DNA of 64,000 bases, from contig JASANE010029392.1 of assembly GCA_030248225.1 (NCBI GenBank), forward strand, positions 1 to 64,000, in the 5' to 3' direction. Origin of the DNA: Trileptium ribeirensis. Taxonomy: Eukaryota; Nematoda; Enoplea; Enoplida; Thoracostomopsidae. Each line of letters opens with the position of its first letter. Position 1 is the stretch's first letter. Both the position numbers and the translations under genes were made by a program. Under the pieces are notes generated by a model. That model saw only the letters and a program-made list of their open reading frames with translations, ran no database searches and had not been told where the DNA came from. Positions 44,153 to 55,970 of the stretch are shown here, piece after piece.

Positions 44153-44832
44153 GAAACATCTATCATCCAATTTGAAAAATTGTAGCGACTCTCTGTTTAT
44201 TTTCACTCCTGCCTTTCTTGCTTATATATTGAGAAACATCTATCATCTAATTTGTAAAATTTTTGCGACTCTCTTTTTATTTTCGCTCCTGCCCTTCATG
44301 CTTATATATTGAGAAACATCTATCATCTAATTTGTACAATTTTAGCGGCTCTCAGTTTATTTTCACTCCTGCTCTTCATGCTTATATATTGAGAAACATC
44401 TATCATCCAATTTGTAAAATTTTTGCGACTCCCTTTTTATTTTTGCTCCTGCCCTTCATGCTTATATATTGAGAAACATCTATCATCTAATTTGTAAAAT
44501 TTTAGCGGTACTCAGTTTATTTTCACTCCTGCTCTTCATGCTTATATATTGAGAAACATCTATCATCCAATTTGTAAAATTTTTGCGACTCTCTTTTTAT
44601 TTTTGCTCCTGCCCTTCATGCTTATATATTGAGAAACATCTATCATCTAATTTGTAAAATTTTAGCGGCTCTCAGTTTATTTTAACTCCTGCACTTCATG
44701 CTTATATATATTGATATTTACCTGGAGTTTATAATTTTCCCCATTAAGCAAATCATTGGGAAGCTTAAGCTTCTGTTAGAAATAAAAACGTAAAGTCTTC
44801 ATTGTTTCACGATATTTTTAGGTATATCAGTT

Positions 44833-45079
44833 AAGGTGTGTTCATACGCTCAAACTTTTTGCTCAAATTTTGATCAAAATTTGAGCTCACATTTTGATCA
44901 AAATTTGAAAGCAACTTTTTGCATTTTTTGCAAGTTTGAACGTGTGAACACAGTTCATACATTTCATGAATGTTAATGTAGCCAATCATGGACGAGATGT
45001 ATTACCTGAAAAAGTTTGAGCTCAAATTTTGAAATATCGCAATTTTAATTTAAAAATAATAAATTTGAGCTCAAAATGA
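44833..45079. mobile_element. MITE with AAGGTGTGTTCA terminus, truncated
   Basis: Begins AAGGTGTGTTCATACGCTCA and contains repeated TTTTGATCAAAATTTGA and TTTGAGCTCAAA palindromes. It matches, in reverse orientation, the complete copy at 56669-56976 for about 247 of 308 bp. The missing end is replaced by the A-rich, T-free stretch. Confidence 0.75.
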
Positions 45080-45425
45080 GCAGGAACACGCCAAGAAACG
45101 CGACAAATTCGAAAAAGCAAACAAATCAAGTCACCAAAAGCAAAGATCCATCAAAACCCAAAAACGAAACACACGCCAAAAAACCAAAAACACACACAAA
45201 AAAAAGACAAAACGACCCAAGACCAAAAAGAGAGAAAAAACAAAAAAAACCACCGCCCACAAAAAAAAAAAAAAAAAAAAAAAAAGAAAAAAAAAACAAC
45301 CCCAAAGAACAAAAAAAGAAAAAACAAAAAGAAAAAAAAAAAAAAAAAAAAAAACCCGAAAGAAAACAAAAAAAAGAGAACCAAAAAACAAAAACAAACA
45401 AAAAAAAAAACAAACCCCCCCGTTC
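45080..45425. other. A-rich low-complexity block, T-free from 45152 to 45422
   Basis: The stretch is mostly A with scattered C and G and contains no T for 271 nt, including A-runs of more than 20. Open frames in several registers (148 codons Lys-rich on +, Phe-rich on -) are a consequence and are not genes. It begins where the second arm of a hairpin-forming MITE should be, which points to a sequencing or assembly artefact. Confidence 0.6.
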
Positions 45426-45529
45426 ATGTTATATTGTACCCAACGTTTGGAACCTATGTACCCCACACAGTGTCAGGCACACTGCTGATAACAGGGTTTT
45501 TAGACATCCTATGTTTTTATAAATCGTTT

Positions 45530-46621
45530 CAAGGGTAGCTAGCTAGGGGTATTGCCCGTTTTCGACGGCGTCAAGCACAACGTGTTTTCTTTGTATTTTT
45601 ATTGACGCTGTGCGCGATTATCTCATCAACATGCATACGATTAGATACAAATATCGAGATTTAAAAAAAACTACACAGCACAACTGACTAATACAACGCA
45701 TTAGCTAAAGACGGTGTCCGTTACTGTTAATTCGCGCCAAATTGGTAGCTAAGGGTGTGTACGACACCATAAAAATGTAGTAGCTAGGGGTGTGTCGTAC
45801 ACCCTCGGAAATACATTTACGGTATGAGTATGGCCCTGACCGTATATATTCTAGCGCGCGACTACACGGGGAGAAATGTTCCAAACAGCGGGCACATTAT
45901 AACGTGAACACCGCATAAACAATGGAAACAGCAGTACACCATATGTAGATCTCTACAAAATGAAACCAAAATTAACTATAGCTTGAACTGGTGTCGAAGT
46001 ATATATTTCCGTTTCCGTGTATTTTAAGCATCATCGACCCACTAAAATTTTACCCAAATTCTACGTCCTGAGTGAGGTGTGTTGAAAAGCATAATATACA
46101 GGATAATAGAACATAATTTGCTGTGCAAAATGAGCGTTTGACTTTGATGATATCTACACCGATTAAAGAGATAAAATAAATAATGTGACTGTCCAGGACC
46201 CTTCGGCGTCCGGTCCGAGCGCATTCGGCCGCCTTTTCGGGGCAAGGCGTTAGAATCGGACTTCACGCGTATATAAAGTGCAGAAATAGCCAAACATCAT
46301 AGCACACATAGTGTACATTGGTTATGTAGTATGATAACTTACGAATTTTTCACAGGTGTCCGAATTGCGAACTGGCTAACGTTTCTACGTTATTTTCTAA
46401 GGACGAATTTATCAAATTCGATGGTTCTAGCTAGTTGCTTTCGGCTAAATTTAATGCTACATGGCACAACTCTGATTCACTATGATTTCAGAGTTAGCCA
46501 TTCATAGTTATAAGTTTGCGCGTGGTTGCATATTTTGGCAAAGTTTCCTATCGCCAGTTCTTGAATTTAGAGGCAAAATTTTTCTCAACTCAGTTGATTA
46601 GAAGTTTCAATACCTTGAAAT
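45530..46621. other. Unassigned intergenic sequence
   Basis: Two short palindromic motifs built on GGGTGTGTACGACACC and GGGTGTGTCGTACACCC occur at about 45750-45815, each preceded by GTAGCTA. No gene is supported; 46190-46260 is locally GC-richer. Confidence 0.35.
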
Positions 46622-46775
46622 CTACTCATTGAATTTTCCTGACACTTGATTCGGCCCCACAACTGAGCGCTGCTCAGGCACTGCTCCTTTCATCGGAATC
46701 GAATTTTCAAGTTTTTTTGACAAAGCCTTATGTCCCCTACACATAACTTTTATATCCTTCCCTGGTTTACCTATT
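46622..46775 (-). CDS. Candidate terminal exon (minus strand), unrecognised
   Basis: On the minus strand an acceptor-like TATCTGGTTTACCAG precedes an open frame of 51 codons to TAG, reading IGKPGKDIKVMCRGHKALSK and ending GPNQVSGKFNE. The sequence is hydrophilic and reasonably complex. No upstream exon was located and no family is recognised, so this could be chance. Confidence 0.25.
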
Positions 46776-47635
46776 CTGGTAAACCAGATAAATAGGGAGT
46801 AATTATTAATAAATTTTGAACATTGGTCATTTTGTAAGAGGCACTCTGCCGAAAACCTACAGTCCCAAAAGTTGTGAGACCAAACTTTAGACAAAATTCC
46901 TGCGACTTTCCATGCAATTAAAATTGAAATATTGAATGACCGCGAATTATGAACAGTCTGAGACGGAATTTTACCATTCATAACAACGTTGTGACAGCCC
47001 TACAGCTTACATATCTGCCTAATTTCCCAACTCTAAATTTCTATTTTTATCACACGGACCAGAGCCTAATTTCATAACTCATTACCTCACAAACAAATAT
47101 ACGGTAACCCTTCCACTTAATGTTTGTTTTCAAACTTCATGTTTGTGCGGTTCAACACGCAATTATATATTTTATTCCTGCAAGGCATAATGTAGTTATT
47201 ACGAAAGCTAAATTCAGACGATTAAATCATACGTTTTGTGTTGAGCTTAAATTTCACATGGCCATTTTATAAAACGAAAAAATCGTTACTAACTCTGCGG
47301 TTCTGACCACTTCGTTCTAATGCGATGTAATTTCTTTCACTTCAGTACTTGAGGCTGCATTCAGAATTCATGTAAAACCAAAGCGACAAGGGATCCCTGT
47401 GTTAATTAACACTCAAACCTATAAAAGCTACACACAGCCCCGTATTCTAAATCACCAAAGTCCATCGTTTTGCCCACGAGACTGCCTATGATGCATGACA
47501 TCTGACATGAAATGATAGTTTCTTAATGAAATTTTTCAAGTTGCAATGTCAACGAATTTGATATCAACTGGAGTTTTGGTTAGCTTAGCTCAGATACGTT
47601 TGATATAAAGTTTAGGTCCGGATTTTGGTACGTTT
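46776..47635. other. AT-rich intergenic sequence
   Basis: No ORF, splice-supported exon or repeat structure stands out. Confidence 0.4.
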
Positions 47636-48070
47636 GGGCACAGGGGCGGCGATCTATTTTCGTGACTGGGGGGTGACCTGTCCTGGGGGTGTATTACGGT
47701 TTACTAGTGGTAAATTTTATGGGAGTGTATGAATGTGCCGCACACCCAGACTGGGTGGGGGTGTCACCTCCCACTCCCAGGGATCGCCGCCCATGGCTAT
47801 GCCAGTTGGAGGCCATGTGTAAAGTAAGTAGTTAATATTAAATGGATTTATGAATCAAATAATAACTGAAATAAAAAATTAAACCGTCACAGATTTATAT
47901 TTTAAGTCACTTTCTGCAAACAAGGAAAGTTTGTGACGTCAACATATTATATAGCATACAGCCGACAAAAATTTTTTAAATTTTCTGGGGTGGTGTGCCT
48001 GTCTTGCACCCCCGATTCCATTTCCTTGGGGGGTGTCACCCCCCACCCCCCGGAGATCGCCGCCTATGTT
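47635..48070. mobile_element. G-rich MITE copies with GGGCGGCGATC termini
   Basis: GGGGCGGCGATCTATTTTCG near 47643 faces CCAGGGATCGCCGCCCATGG near 47777, bounding about 165 bp with internal GGGGGGTGAC and GTCACCTCCC complementarity. A partial copy of the right half (GGTGTCACCCCCCACCCCCC, GGAGATCGCCGCC) lies at about 47975-48070. Confidence 0.55.
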
Positions 48071-48277
48071 TGGGCATTAACTTTGTGGTTTTATCAAGAT
48101 TCCAAGATTTTAATTACTGTATGTTCGATATATGTATATTTGCGGTGTGGTTCGATATTTTTGTCATGGCTTTGTGGCGAAACTACAAAAGGCATATGCA
48201 TGGCAGCTTCAAAAATTAGTAGTTGAGAAGCTGGGGAACTTGGGAAGGTGGAAATTTGGAAAGTCGGTTCTCAACCG

Positions 48278-48897
48278 GTGTCACAGGATGAAGCCTACCA
48301 CCGTAGGTTTCAGCCTAGGGTGGAACCTATTATAATAAGTTCCAGCCTAGGCTGAAGCGTACCCCTATATATACTTGTTTCAGGGATATATATAATTAGT
48401 GATGCAGGCCGACTATATTAACGCGATAATTTGTTATATTAATATTAGTTAAGCGATAGGCTAATTTTTATTTAACGCTTATCCCACGAAATGGGGCTAT
48501 TTGGAACCGAAAGTTGAACAAAATTAGAAACTTAAGCTTCGCCAACATTGCCAATAACACCATTGTTCAATCATAGTTTTGGCAAAATACGAAGAACAAC
48601 GCTGCTCCCTACATAAAGGCAGATATGTCTCAAGGTGTTGAGCCAAAGTTTGAACAAACAAGATACGTCACTTCATCCACTACCTGTGAAATTGATCTGA
48701 TCCCAATGCCCGTAATTTGTAAACTCTGTGCTCAGGGCCTATTTGCTGTAAGTAATGTTGAACGTGGCGCATCCCGTTGGTAAACCCAGAACCCTGTGAC
48801 ATATGTAAGGTCCATGCATGAAGAGTTACGTGTGCACCTAGCCTAGAACTGATAGGTTCCAGCCTAGGCTGAAACATACGGTGGTAGGTGTGGCACC
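48278..48897. mobile_element. ~620-bp TIR element with CCTAGG-centred palindromes
   Basis: The left end has CCTACCACCGTAGGTTTCAG then CCTAGGGTGGAACCTAT. The right end, reversed, has CCTACCACCGTATGTTTCAG then CCTAGGCTGGAACCTAT. Extra palindromic copies of TTCCAGCCTAGGCTGAA lie at each end. Inside is a 52-codon + strand ORF (48625-48783, beginning MSQGVEPKFEQ) with an internal GTAAGT, overlapped by a minus-strand ORF (48680-48976). Neither is recognised. Confidence 0.6.
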
Positions 48898-49471
48898 GGA
48901 ACGTCAAATGAAGATTCAAATATTGGCTACAATCTATTGACAATTTGATGCACAACAAAACTACACTGTCACTCAATGAGCGAATCTGCCACTAGCCAGC
49001 AACTATATCTTGAACCAAATAAAACTGAAATATTCTATCATACTCAGCGTCGCTACATACCACATAAAGTTTACTCAAACGTATTAAAATTAGCAAAATT
49101 GTTGTATTAAACATATAGTTGTAATTGTAGCTAGTTTATATATACAAAATAGATAAGGAAACAAGCGCGGAAATTACGTCTAAAGCAAGAAATATATTAC
49201 AAAAAGGTTACGTGATAACGCAATAATTAATCAAAATTTACATGTCGTAAGTATATATAACCATTTCGTACATAGTGACATTATGCCACGGTGTGCATTC
49301 CGTAGCGAGAAGTATGTCCATTTCGTCGTGTAGAATGCGTTGTATACAAGTACAAGTGATTCGCGTTATAAGGTTGAGCAACTCTTAAACGTTAACGTAT
49401 ATAGCGGTTAGTGTGGGAGCATCGGTACCAAATGAAGCCGGTTCAATCCAGCAAGTTTGCTCAAAGTTGTA

Positions 49472-51317
49472 TAGTAAAACCCGGGTAATCCCGACATCCG
49501 GGTAATCTGGACAACTTGAACGCGTATTTCTTGCTCTAAATAAATAATTTTTATATCGTAACATAGCCACTGCTGCCGACTGCATGCCTGTGCAGAGAAA
49601 TTATGTATTTTATAAATTTTTAGTTCAGTTTTATGTACAAAACTGCTATTGTTGAGAATACCCGGAATTTCTGACTAGTTACTTTGTTTCAAAGGTTAAG
49701 ATTGTCGACCTAGATTTTGCTGTTACCTTGAGAAATATTGAAATTTTTTCACAGATTTGTCGTAAATGATCCAAATTTTTTGAATATGTAACTTTATTTG
49801 CTGTAGTTGGAACAAGTATATCAATACTAGTAATATCCACACTAGTCATGTTCTGGAACGATCCATATTGTTGTCATGCCCACTTGACTACTGAAACGAC
49901 AAAATTTCGAAACAAATACCCCTTTTGAAATATTTCGGCAGTCGTTTCCCTTATCAAAAACGTCCGTAGACGCTAATACGCATGGCATTTGTCAAACCAG
50001 CAACCGGTATATTACGATTTACGAGTAAAATATCGGCTCAACTTAAAAATGCAGCCTAAGGGATCGCATTCCGGTAAAAATGATAACGCTGTGTTTCCAC
50101 GTTGGCTACGCCATTGCTGGTAAATTTATTTGATATGTACGATCTAGTTTCACGTTTTAGCTTTAAATGGCTCGTGTAAAAATGTAACTCCTGATCGTGG
50201 ACGTAGTGGCTTGCCGCCTGCAGTTTTTCCAAAAAAGTCCCGAAATTACGGCTATAGTGTTAACCGCAAACTGACTTTGTCGAAACCGAAACAAACTGCA
50301 CCAAAACGCAAAACAAATCTATCATGGTCTCATGGTCGTATTAAAGTTCAGCAATGGTTACCCCAACAAATGGAAACGGCGCTCAAAACCTTAGATAATA
50401 CAGAGTGGTGGTGTCCTATATAATCAATTATAGGTACGGTAAATCTGTGGGTGACTGGTACCAGTGTAATGATTGGCACAAATGGTGCCATGCCAAGTGT
50501 GGCACAAAGTTCACATCAGGGGGATTTGTCTGCATTACGTGTGGTGAAGTTTATGTGAAGGAAATTGCTGATTTGTCTCAGGCGTAAGGATATTTTGTTC
50601 TCAAAAGACGTTGCATTGTTTTAAAAACACTGAACTAATGCAAATTTGAAACATATCTAACCATGGAAAAACAATTTTAATTACTCTTAATTTGCTTTTT
50701 TACATATACATTTTCGTATTTGATGGCTGGAATAGTGCACATAACTGAACTAGCGGTGTTGCATTAGTAAATTGTTCCGGTTGCCACATAAGCGTGCCAT
50801 ATGAGTTTTGTTAGAACTCGTTGAGGTGATTTTCGTTTATTTTACAAGAGTGATATTTTATGTCGGCCAATCTGAGTTTCTGCTGCTCCTTCACATACAA
50901 CCAATACTTTCTGAGAAGTCATCGGTCGCAGGCATAGAAACTGGAGTTTAAAGAATGTTCATGTTGCGCATTTTTGACAATTTATTATTTGTACAGCATT
51001 TCATATTTTATTGCATATATTGTGAGAATTTATTATTTGTGCATCATTTTATATTTCATTCATTAAAGGTTTTTCAATTGGTATCGCTTTTTGGTAGTGT
51101 TCAGGTTTTTCAAAATTCAGTTGCACGAGTAGTATAAAATTGATACTGACGTTATAAATTTGCTTAGATAAATTGTTGAGTTGGAAACCCGTAATGTAGT
51201 CTGTATTAACTTTTTCAACAACTATTTCTATATAACTATGGTTTTTAACAGCTGGAAATATGCTGTCGAGTTTATCCGGAAATGTCGAGTTTGGCCGGAC
51301 TATTGTCGGGTTTACAC
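49472..51317 (+). mobile_element. pogo/Tigger-like DNA transposon relic
   Basis: The left end reads TAGTAAAACCCGGGTAATCC followed by CGACATCCGGGTAATCTGGAC. The right end, reversed, reads TGTAAACCCGACAATAGTCC then AAACTCGACATTTCCGGAT. Paired GGATAA/CGACA subterminal repeats of this kind are characteristic of pogo-type elements. A degenerate zinc-finger coding segment lies inside (50405-50587). The ends are approximate. Confidence 0.5.
50200..50587 (+). pseudogene. C-terminal remnant of a pogo-like transposase with PHD-like finger
   Basis: A basic segment (50211-50423: SKPKQTAPKRKTNLSW) is followed in another frame by GDWYQCNDWHKWCHAKC and FVCITC, a Cys/His pattern (W-x-QC-x2-x-x2-WCH-x3-C...F-x-C-x2-C) like the finger found at the C-terminus of some pogo-type transposases. 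One expected Cys is Trp. The DDE catalytic core is not visible. Confidence 0.45.
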
Positions 51318-52281
51318 AGAATTGGCTACATGTATTACTTAGGGGAGGGTCGAACTGTCGGCATTACACGGGTTCACTATATATAGGTACACAATACAAG
51401 GGAATGGTTAACCATTTTATTAGTTATTTTTCACCACACGACACCCTTTATTTTTATACACACATGCTTTGCATCCACGAATTGATACATCTAATTTTGA
51501 AGCCGATCGGCTCAGTTCATAAAATGTCGCTCGAATGAAAAACAAAATTATATATTTGGAAATTTTAACGGCACCGCGGGGTAAAAAATTTAGAATTAAC
51601 CAAAAGGACTGCTAGATATGTCAAAAATACTGCTAAATGAATATTTTGTGAAGCGATTGTTCGAGCAGAGTCGAATGGTGCCAAAAACATATAAATTGAA
51701 AAAAAATACCGTGTTAGAGTAGATTCCAGAAAAGAAATGACTTCTAAATTCGTTACAAGCGACTACACTATTAACGCACTCTACTGTAAATAAAAATTCT
51801 CACTGTGGGCGGACATTATCGTATAGTGAACTTTCATTCAATCAAAACCATGCTTACAATTCGTTAAAAAATACGATTCATCCGCTGTATAATATAAATC
51901 TAATTGTAAAATACGTTCACTATATATCCCTTCTTTACAGTGATCAGTAGTGCTTTATCCATTGCAAAGCGCAGTTAGACTGCGAACATTATATCCAATA
52001 TATATTTTACTGTTTTGAAGTAACATTTCCAATTCAGTGTAACGCGTGCAAATCGTACAACAAACACAATTTAAAAATACATAAATATATGTACGTTACT
52101 GCTATAAAATACTTAGTGGAGCAGTCAAGCGACAAATTAAATTAGTATGTATATATATTTCCTATATGGAAACAGTTTTTTTAAAAGAAAAAAACAAATT
52201 TCGTTTTTGTACACAAACGAAAATCATCATCGTGCGCGATGCATTTTTCGAGAAATAAAACTTATTTTTTCCTTACCTCAG
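51318..52281. other. AT-rich intergenic sequence
   Basis: No gene or repeat is recognised. A pyrimidine-rich stretch (TTATTTTTTCCTTACCTCAG) closes the interval and looks like a splice acceptor. Confidence 0.4.
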
Positions 52282-52463
52282 CAATTGAAAATGAAACATT
52301 CGCTATACGGGAAGCGAAGCTCAAGTCGTTTGTGCGTGAAAAAGAACGAACAGAATTGTCGCTTTCAGCTTACAAAGTTGACAATTATCTATACATAGCC
52401 GCCAATGGCGCAAATCCATCCTTAACACAGCAGCGGAGCATGGCATTATATTATTTTGTGTGA
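52282..52463 (+). CDS. Candidate exon (+), hydrophilic, unrecognised
   Basis: A strong acceptor (TTTTTTCCTTACCTCAG|CA) precedes an open frame reading IENETFAIREAKLKSF and later AANGANPSLTQQ, to a TGA at 52461. If it starts here, two bases complete an upstream codon. AANGANPSL resembles an ankyrin-repeat loop, but one fragment is weak evidence. The frame ends at a stop, or at a poor GTGTGA donor. Confidence 0.3.
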
Positions 52464-52515
52464 CCCAATATCTATTTTGATATACAAGTTGTAAACTGTT
52501 TTGAGCAATGGTCAG

Positions 52516-52818
52516 CAAAGTTTTGGTTGGAGGTTCGCACCCTCGGAATTCACTTCATACTTCCTATTAAAAACATGTTAAGACTCTGCCGCAATGACAC
52601 AGCTTTTGAGCTTTGTCAAGTTATTCATTTAGGAGCTGCTGTATTAATAGTTAATATGTGTTTACAAAATACGTTATTACGTTACAATAAACTTTACGTG
52701 CGTATACTCGTGCAAAAGTTTGCCTACGCAAATCCGTATAGCGAACGCGAGTCGGGATCTATGGTGTACGACCACAATTTGGGTATGCTGTGTGCTTATG
52801 CAACCCCTCCCCCCATTG
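52516..52818 (+). CDS. Candidate exon (+), possibly ankyrin-like
   Basis: After GGTCAG an open frame reads KFWLEVRTLGIHFIL, later FELCQVIHLGAAVL and LYVRILVQKFAYANPYSE, and reaches a donor-like CCCATTG|GTATGT. The spacing of hydrophobics in the last two pieces recalls ankyrin helices (VxxLLxxGAxxNxxx). The support is compositional only; a chance ORF of this length is possible. Confidence 0.25.
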
Positions 52819-52984
52819 GTATGTTTGTCCATGTTCACCAAAAGACCTGACGAATAGGAAACATACAATGTGTATTCAGCTTAAATACGTAATTAACTCA
52901 GCATTGCCTTCTGGCCCAGCAATTTTGAAGCTACATATTACGACATACGTTTTCAGTGTTGTAGCCATAACTCCAAAATAGGTA

Positions 52985-55965
52985 CGTACAATTAGCAGGT
53001 GAACGACTAATGTGAAGTCAAACTGTAAAAGGCAACTTTACAGAAAAAACTATTTCCTCAAAGAAATTCGCTTTAAAGATAAACCTTATCTAAAATGGCA
53101 CTGTCTCGAACAATATTACAAACTGCCAACACATTTCTCAAAGCGTTGAAACTTACTCTAGAAACGTCACCCATAACTTTAACTTGTTAGCTTGTTCTAT
53201 TGCATGACTAAGCACCACATTAGACGCTGTTTGGTTTAGCCGTTATCACAACTTCAGCGGCTCCGGTACGAGACCATAGCATACGTATTTTCAAATAAAA
53301 TGGTAATTTATACAAACACAAATTAACAGTTTTAAATATACCAAAACAACACACGTGAAATAAAAATTAAATCATAAATGTCATTCAGATCTCCGAATGC
53401 ATACCGAAGAACATTTTTACATGATACGCTATGTAAATGATAAGCAATGATTAGTGCATGCCTCCAAGTACAATATAACACAAAATTGCAATGAAAATAA
53501 AAACAATTGAAATATATGTGTCAGCTACGGTTCTTAATTATCACAAATTTTACAAGGGCGCGGATGACCGCAAATTGCTAGATAACCTAATTTAAATAAT
53601 GGTCCATTTCTAATAGTAAACGGTTCGAATAGTTTGAATCCAAATACAATGCTGCTGTCCGGGAAAACCTCTCTGTTGACCTGAGTACTAAGCGCATTAA
53701 AAAGGTGTTATGTTATTGGATATGAATTCTGAAAATTTTTTGCAAAATACCATGGTTGTTAAAGATAACCGATATAACCATATTTTGATATACAAGATAA
53801 AGTTGCATTTTTCTGCCGAAGCCTGATCCACAGACCAAAAATGTCTTTTTGCAATTCTATTGATCTAGATTTAAGCGCTAACATTATGACCACGCTCTTT
53901 GATTGAATACTGTTATTATAAACATTCGTTGAACTACCTAATCATTTTTTCCATACGTATTCAAGGTCCAACGGTTTAAGGAGTAGAGGTTTACGGCCGC
54001 AGGGACGATGGTTTCCCCAATTTTCCCTAGTTTTTACAGAAAGTGACTGGAATTTTTGTCAATACCCGCCTCACCCAATGAACATTTCTGGTTCAACGAT
54101 TGTACAATTACAAGAAGCTTTCGGCATCATGGCTCTTGGTCTAACGGACATTGCAATGCACATAAAAGTATCGCTAAAATACACACAAATATACTTTGGA
54201 TATTATATATAGCATAGAACAATACGCTAGGCACATATTAGTAGTCATCACAAAATATCTAAAACCCTTTTAATGCCAATTCGTATGAACTATATTTAGC
54301 TACGTGTCTTCCTATTTAGCATATATGTATTTAATCAAACACTGCTACTGAGATACTATAATCAGACAAATACACAAACACAATAGGTGTCAAAGGTCCG
54401 TAGGCTCGGGGGGGGGGGCGGGGAGGGGGTGCTAAATTTCTAAAACCTGTAGGAACTCAAAATCCATCTAACAGTTTTGCCAATTTTCGAAATTTTCCAT
54501 ATTTTTGCATTTTTCCATTTTTTTTTTTAAATTTCCGCTAAAATTTTCCGAGCGCCTCACCGTTCAGGGAGTATCCATCGCTTGCAGTGGGTTCTACCCT
54601 TAAGGCGTAACTCCCCCTGTAGTATCCATCTCCAAAGTGAGAGTAGCGAGCGGGGTTTCGTTAATTAGGAGTTGCTTTGCAGTTCTCTTTCTGTGGCACA
54701 GGACACCACTGAATTGATAAATTTGTAGCAGCTAAAAACTGATTTTACTGAAGCTGAATTCGAAGATTTTGGACACAATGATTGGTTCCGTACTTCGAGA
54801 ACCGGATATATAACAACCTATTTGCATAGCAATGAACTCTAGGTATAGAAACAAAAACGCTTTGGGTCTGGCGTCTCAGACGAGATTTTCTGCCAAAGCA
54901 GTCATGTACGGTACTAACGTCATGCTTCTTATAATAGTTCATTACGTACTTTTTAGTACTAATAACCATTTTAATAATTTCTGGTTCGTCTGTAAACCAA
55001 CTATTGCCAACAGGTCTTATAAATTTTCGCAATTTTTTTCGAGATTTCGGTCATAAATTTTGCCTGAGGCATCGAATAAAAATGGTGAACACTGCAGAAT
55101 TTCTTATACGAGAGCTACAATTTTGCTACAGGACAATTTTGTCAACAAATTTTCATTTACGTCTAAGTTTGGCCAAAATTTTTGTTTAAGCATACAAGTA
55201 TATGCCATCAAAGAAAAAAAGTGGTAACAAATTACAACAATATTGAAGTAAAATCAAATAAAGATAAAATCCAGGACTTATGCAGCGCTATGCACTAATG
55301 GAGACCTGATAGATGACCTATCATTTGAAATATATCTAAGTATAACATAGAGACTTGACACGTCCGCCAACAGATAATGCACAAAATCTACTCCTTACAA
55401 GATTTTTCCTGGAATGAGATTTAGAATAAAAGTTATATGAAGGTATCTATGTTTCAAGTGTCTTAAGTTTGTGTTAACCAAATACTATGATTCGATTAGA
55501 TAATGAGGATTACGACAATTCTAATGTCAACTAAATTTAGTAAGTATAACTGGCCAGATTTAGCGTATTTATAGCAACACGCCAGCGAGGATTTTTCGAC
55601 GTCGTTCTAAGATTACACGTTCATAACGATATATCCACAAAGGAATTATGTATTTATATAAAACGAGCAAGAATTTATTAACTGCGATTAGGTATAAATG
55701 TTTAGGAAGGACGTTTGGTTACACGTGACATTTATACGAGTTAATAATCAAGTTAGACAAGATATTGCGGTAAGCGGAAGTACGAAAATACTGCAAAACA
55801 CAAAATGACGCAATAAAATTATCAAAACAGCCATGTTAGTATTGCGAAAACAGACATTTAATTCATAAAAGCCGCTTTACAGAGCCGACAACAAAAACAC
55901 TAGGTTTAGGAAAATCATCAGCAAAACATGAACACTGTTAACGAAGCACTGAAACTCTCATCATG
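52985..55965. other. AT-rich sequence with one dispersed repeat
   Basis: Mostly featureless. 54395-54630 is a copy of the AATTTT-core family (GGGGGGGGGGCGGGGAGGGG, GCCAATTTTCGAAATTTTCC, AAGGCGTAACTCCCC). Overlapping ORFs on both strands at 54745-55056 lack convincing splice sites. Confidence 0.35.
54395..54630. repeat. Copy of the dispersed AATTTT-core / G-rich-flank repeat
   Basis: The G-run flank, CCAATTTTCG core, GCTAAAATTTTCCGAGCG and terminal AAGGCGTAACTCCCCCTG closely follow the plan of the 10560-10880 copy (GCTAAAATTTTCCGGACA ... AGGGTGTAACTCC). Confidence 0.6.
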
Positions 55966-55970
55966 TGCAG

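Larger units (their letters stand above)
42858..44712. repeat. 80-bp tandem array interrupted by a piggyBac-type element
   Basis: One unit lies at 42858-42949 (ACATCTATCATCCAATTTGA) and about seven at 44153-44712, with GAGAAACATCTATC landmarks at 44231, 44311, 44391, 44471, 44551 and 44631. Two unit types alternate (TTTTTGCGACTCTC versus TTTTAGCGGCTCTCAG), giving a 160-bp dimeric period. The 42950-44152 insertion splits the array. Confidence 0.85.

Noticed and set aside
45076..45522. 148-codon Lys-rich ORF and antisense Phe-rich ORFs
   Set aside because: They arise from the A-rich, T-free tract and have no normal amino-acid complexity.
54745..55056. Overlapping ORFs on both strands
   Set aside because: Neither has a convincing splice acceptor or a recognisable domain.
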